Shown one piece after another: positions 61,568-64,000 of a stretch of 64,000 bases of DNA. This DNA comes from Streptomyces sp. DH41 (lineage in GTDB: Bacteria; Actinomycetota; Actinomycetes; Streptomycetales; Streptomycetaceae), in contig NZ_JARVKY010000019.1 of NCBI RefSeq assembly GCF_029813785.1, positions 124,001 to 188,000 on the forward strand, written 5' to 3'. Under the pieces are notes generated by a model. It searched no databases, was not told where the DNA came from, and saw only the letters and a program-made list of their open reading frames with translations. Positions within the stretch are counted from its first letter, which is position 1. Every line of letters begins with the position of its first letter. The position numbers were made by a program, and so were the translations under genes.

Positions 61568-62164
61568 ATGGCAGGCGAGACCGTCATCACGGTCATCGGC
61601 AATCTTGTCGACGACCCCGAGCTGCGCTTCACCCCGTCCGGTGCGGCCGTCGCGAAGTTCCGTGTCGCGTCGACTCCCCGCACCTTCGACCGCCAGACGA
61701 ACGAGTGGAAGGACGGCGAAAGCCTCTTCCTCACCTGCTCGGTCTGGCGTCAGGCGGCGGAGAACGTCGCCGAGTCGCTCCAGCGAGGCATGCGCGTCAT
61801 CGTGCAGGGCCGGCTGAAGCAGCGGTCCTACGAGGACCGTGAGGGCGTCAAGCGCACGGTCTACGAGCTGGACGTCGACGAGGTCGGCGCCAGCCTGCGC
61901 AGCGCCACGGCCAAGGTCACCAAGACCTCGGGTCGCGGTGGCCAGGGCGGTTACGGCGGCGGTGGCCAGCAGGGCGGCGGCCAGGGTGGCGGCGGCTGGG
62001 GCGGCGGCCCCGGCGGTGGCCAGCAGGGCGGCGGCGCTCCGGCCGACGACCCCTGGGCGACCGGCGCTCCCGCCGGTGGCCAGCAGGGCGGTGGCGGCCA
62101 GGGCGGCGGCTGGGGCGGCGGCTCCGGCGGCGGTGGCGGCTACTCGGACGAGCCCCCCTTCTAG
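61568..62164 (+). CDS. ssb: Single-stranded DNA-binding protein
   Basis: 198 residues. OB fold: ETVITVIGNLVDDPELRF, TFDRQTNEWKDGESLFL, YEDREGVKRTVYELDVDEVG; then a Gly/Gln-rich linker and the acidic tip SDEPPF that binds partner proteins. The DEPPF tip marks it as the essential SsbA. Between rpsF and rpsR as usual. Confidence 0.97.
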   Translation: MAGETVITVIGNLVDDPELRFTPSGAAVAKFRVASTPRTFDRQTNEWKDGESLFLTCSVWRQAAENVAESLQRGMRVIVQGRLKQRSYEDREGVKRTVYELDVDEVGASLRSATAKVTKTSGRGGQGGYGGGGQQGGGQGGGGWGGGPGGGQQGGGAPADDPWATGAPAGGQQGGGGQGGGWGGGSGGGGGYSDEPPF

Positions 62165-62206
62165 GCGGGCTCAACTCACACTTCTTGATCACACAGGAGA
62201 AACATC

Positions 62207-62443
62207 ATGGCTAAGCCGCCTGTGCGCAAGCCGAAGAAGAAGGTCTGCGCATTCTGCAAGGACAAGGTCACGTACGTGGACTACAAGGACACGAACATGC
62301 TGCGGAAGTTCATTTCCGACCGCGGCAAGATCCGTGCCCGCCGCGTGACCGGCAACTGCACTCAGCACCAGCGTGACGTCGCCACGGCCGTGAAGAACAG
62401 CCGTGAGATGGCGCTGCTGCCCTACACCTCCACCGCGCGATAA
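62207..62443 (+). CDS. rpsR: 30S ribosomal protein S18
   Basis: 78 residues with GGAG upstream. PRKPKKKVCAFCKDKVTYVDY has a CxxC and NCTQHQ later gives a further Cys and His: the zinc-binding (C+) form. Streptomyces often keep a C- copy elsewhere under Zur. Binds S6. Confidence 0.96.
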   Translation: MAKPPVRKPKKKVCAFCKDKVTYVDYKDTNMLRKFISDRGKIRARRVTGNCTQHQRDVATAVKNSREMALLPYTSTAR

Positions 62444-62461
62444 GGGAAGGGTGACCGAATC

Positions 62462-62908
62462 ATGAAGATCATCCTCACCCACGAGGTCTCCGGCCTCGGT
62501 GCCGCGGGCGACGTTGTCGACGTCAAGGACGGTTACGCTCGCAACTACCTGATCCCGCGGAAGTTCGCCATCCGCTGGACCAAGGGCGGCGAGAAGGACG
62601 TCGAGCAGATCCGTCGTGCTCGCAAGATCCACGAGATCCAGACCATCGAGCAGGCCAACCAGGTGAAGGGCCAGCTCGAGGGCGTGAAGGTCCGCCTGGC
62701 CGTCCGCTCCGGCGACGCCGGTCGTCTCTTCGGCTCCGTCACCCCGGCTGACGTCGCTTCGGCGATCAAGGCCGCTGGTGGTCCCGAGGTCGACAAGCGT
62801 CGCATTGAGCTGGGCTCGCCCATCAAGACGCTGGGCGCCCACGAGACGTCTGTGCGTCTGCACCCCGAGGTGGCCGCCAAGGTCAGCATCGAGGTCGTCG
62901 CAGCCTGA
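62462..62908 (+). CDS. rplI: 50S ribosomal protein L9
   Basis: 148 residues. MKIILTHEVSGLGAAGDVVDVKDGYARNYLIPR, given in part as VSGLGAAGDVVDVKDGYARN, is the L9 signature. Two-domain helix-linked protein. Last gene of its operon. Confidence 0.97.
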   Translation: MKIILTHEVSGLGAAGDVVDVKDGYARNYLIPRKFAIRWTKGGEKDVEQIRRARKIHEIQTIEQANQVKGQLEGVKVRLAVRSGDAGRLFGSVTPADVASAIKAAGGPEVDKRRIELGSPIKTLGAHETSVRLHPEVAAKVSIEVVAA

Positions 62909-62931
62909 GCCTTGCTCTCGCTGAAGCGATG

Positions 62932-62973
62932 AGATGGGGCCGCATCTCCCAGTAGGGAGATGCGGCCCCATCT
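62932..62973. terminator. Terminator of the rpsF operon
   Basis: Perfect 19-bp arms 62932-62950 and 62955-62973, 4-base loop. Next to a parS pair in a convergent gap. Confidence 0.95.
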
Positions 62974-62983
62974 TCGTGGCCGT

Positions 62984-62997
62984 GTTTCACGTGAAAC
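62984..62997. promoter_or_regulatory. parS site (first of a pair)
   Basis: Perfect palindrome between rplI and the MATE gene. Confidence 0.95.
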
Positions 62998-63002
62998 ATC
63001 GT

Positions 63003-63016
63003 GTTTCACGTGAAAC
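63003..63016. promoter_or_regulatory. parS site (second of a pair)
   Basis: Perfect palindrome 19 bases from the first site, just beyond the MATE stop codon. Confidence 0.95.
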
Positions 63017-63018
63017 GG

Positions 63019-64000
63019 TCAGCGCGTCGCGCCCGTGACGATCCAGTGACTCGATCGCGTGCGCAGCCACAAGGTCACCAGGCGCATGGCCATCATCAGT
63101 GTCATGGCCGCCCACAGTGCGGTGAGCCCACCGCCGAACGTCGGGACGAGAAGCGCCGCGGGAGTGTAGACCGCCAGGGTGAGCAGCATCGCCCAGGCCA
63201 GGTACGGGCCGTCGCCCGCACCCATGAGAACGCCGTCCAGGACGTAGACCACCCCGCAGATCGGCTGCGATACGGCCACGATCACAAGAGCGGGCAGGGC
63301 GGTGTCCTTCACCGCGGAGTCGCCGGTGAACAGAGGCAGGAACGCCGGACGTGACAGCACCACGAGCAGACCGAGTACGACGCCGACCGCGACGCCCCAC
63401 TCCACCATCCTGCGGCAGGCGTCGCGGGCTCCCTGGGCGTCGCCGGCTCCGAGATAGCGCCCGATGATGGCTTGCCCTGCGATGGCGATGGCATCGAGGG
63501 CGAAGGCGAGCAGACTCCACAGGGACAGGATGATCTGATGGGCCGCGATGTCGGCGTCACCGAGGCGAGCCGCCACGGCCGTTGCGATCATCAGGATCGC
63601 ACGCAGCGAGAGCGTACGAACCAGCAGCGGCACTCCAGCCTGGGCGGAGGCCCGGATACCGGCGATGTCGGGGCGCAGCGAGGCGCCGTGCCGGTGTGCC
63701 CCGCGGACCACCACCCACAGGTACACCGCGGCCATACCGCACTGGGCGATGACGGTGCCCCAGGCGGAGCCCGCGATGCCGAGGCCGGCGCCGTAGACGA
63801 GTACGACGTTGAGGACGGCGTTGGCGACGAAGCCGGCGATGGCGACGTAGAGGGGGGTGCGGGTGTTCTGCAGTCCTCGCAGGACACCGGTCGAGGCCAG
63901 CACGACGAGCATGGCGGGGATGCCGAGGGCGGAGATCCGCAGATACGTGACGGCATAGGGGGCCGCGGTGTCCGAGGCGCCGAAAAGGTCCACGAGGGAC
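63019..64000 (-). CDS. MATE family efflux transporter, 3' part
   Basis: C-terminal part of about 327 codons; the 5' end is outside the window. At least eight membrane helices. ISALGIPAMLVVLASTGVLRGLQNTRTPL (short: GVLRGLQNTRTP) is the DinF-type MATE mark, and ARLGDADIAAHQI comes later. Likely drug/cation antiporter; substrate unknown. Confidence 0.88.
   Translation of the reverse strand, partial: SLVDLFGASDTAAPYAVTYLRISALGIPAMLVVLASTGVLRGLQNTRTPLYVAIAGFVANAVLNVVLVYGAGLGIAGSAWGTVIAQCGMAAVYLWVVVRGAHRHGASLRPDIAGIRASAQAGVPLLVRTLSLRAILMIATAVAARLGDADIAAHQIILSLWSLLAFALDAIAIAGQAIIGRYLGAGDAQGARDACRRMVEWGVAVGVVLGLLVVLSRPAFLPLFTGDSAVKDTALPALVIVAVSQPICGVVYVLDGVLMGAGDGPYLAWAMLLTLAVYTPAALLVPTFGGGLTALWAAMTLMMAMRLVTLWLRTRSSHWIVTGATR

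Overview
The window is about 64 kb of very G+C-rich DNA. Gene starts are often GTG, third codon positions are strongly G/C, TTA codons are rare, and a DnaA-box origin sits between dnaA and dnaN with copies of the parS palindrome GTTTCACGTGAAAC scattered around it. Together with the gene order this identifies the oriC region of a Streptomyces or close relative. No species is claimed.

Layout. 0-9 kb: a broken DUF881 gene at the left edge, crgA, a DnaA-box cluster, rhomboid protease, cyclophilin, a DUF5324 protein, an isoprenyl transferase, tRNA-Ala(UGC), an HTH protein, a Ser/Thr kinase, a secreted membrane-anchored protein and the short DLW-39 gene. 9.1-17.4 kb: a looser segment, probably variable between strains, with a secreted peptide, a GT2 glycosyltransferase, a ferredoxin plus FkbM methyltransferase pair, a 1400-residue HTH/nSTAND/WD40 protein and a small membrane protein, ending at tRNA-Ile(GAU). 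17.6-27.5 kb (minus strand): DUF3566, gyrA, gyrB, dciA, recF, gnd, dnaN. 27.55-28.49 kb: oriC. 28.5-30.4 kb: dnaA on the minus strand. 30.8-36.9 kb (plus strand): rpmH, rnpA, yidD, yidC, jag, rsmG, parA, parB. 37-48 kb: a GNAT gene, then on the minus strand a DUF6049 protein, murJ, a pseudokinase, sigM, its anti-sigma factor, trxB and trxA. 48-60.5 kb: pcnA, an LppU-like protein, an MFS transporter, ino1, padR, a class A PBP, a GT87 mannosyltransferase-like protein, an alanine-racemase-like protein and femX. 60.6-64 kb: a small membrane protein, rpsF-ssb-rpsR-rplI, and a MATE exporter cut by the right edge.

How it fits together. The core genes handle initiation (dnaA, oriC, dciA), clamp and repair (dnaN, recF, ssb), supercoiling (gyrBA), segregation (parAB, parS), membrane protein insertion (yidC/yidD) and RNA processing (rnpA, pcnA). 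A second theme is the cell wall: crgA, uppS-like, murJ with its pseudokinase, a class A PBP, femX and sigM. trxBA has a textbook SigR-type promoter, separating it from the sigM operon upstream.

The most interesting observations are: a five-box DnaA cluster 27 kb from oriC; 12 parS or parS-like sites, half of them in convergent gene junctions next to terminators; two convergent neighbouring genes that each carry a rare TTA codon; the transmembrane nSTAND protein with 14 WD40 repeats; a perfect 23-bp palindrome before padR-ino1; and an apparent insertion between the tRNA-Ile and DLW-39 markers. I found no CRISPR array, insertion sequence or complete prophage.
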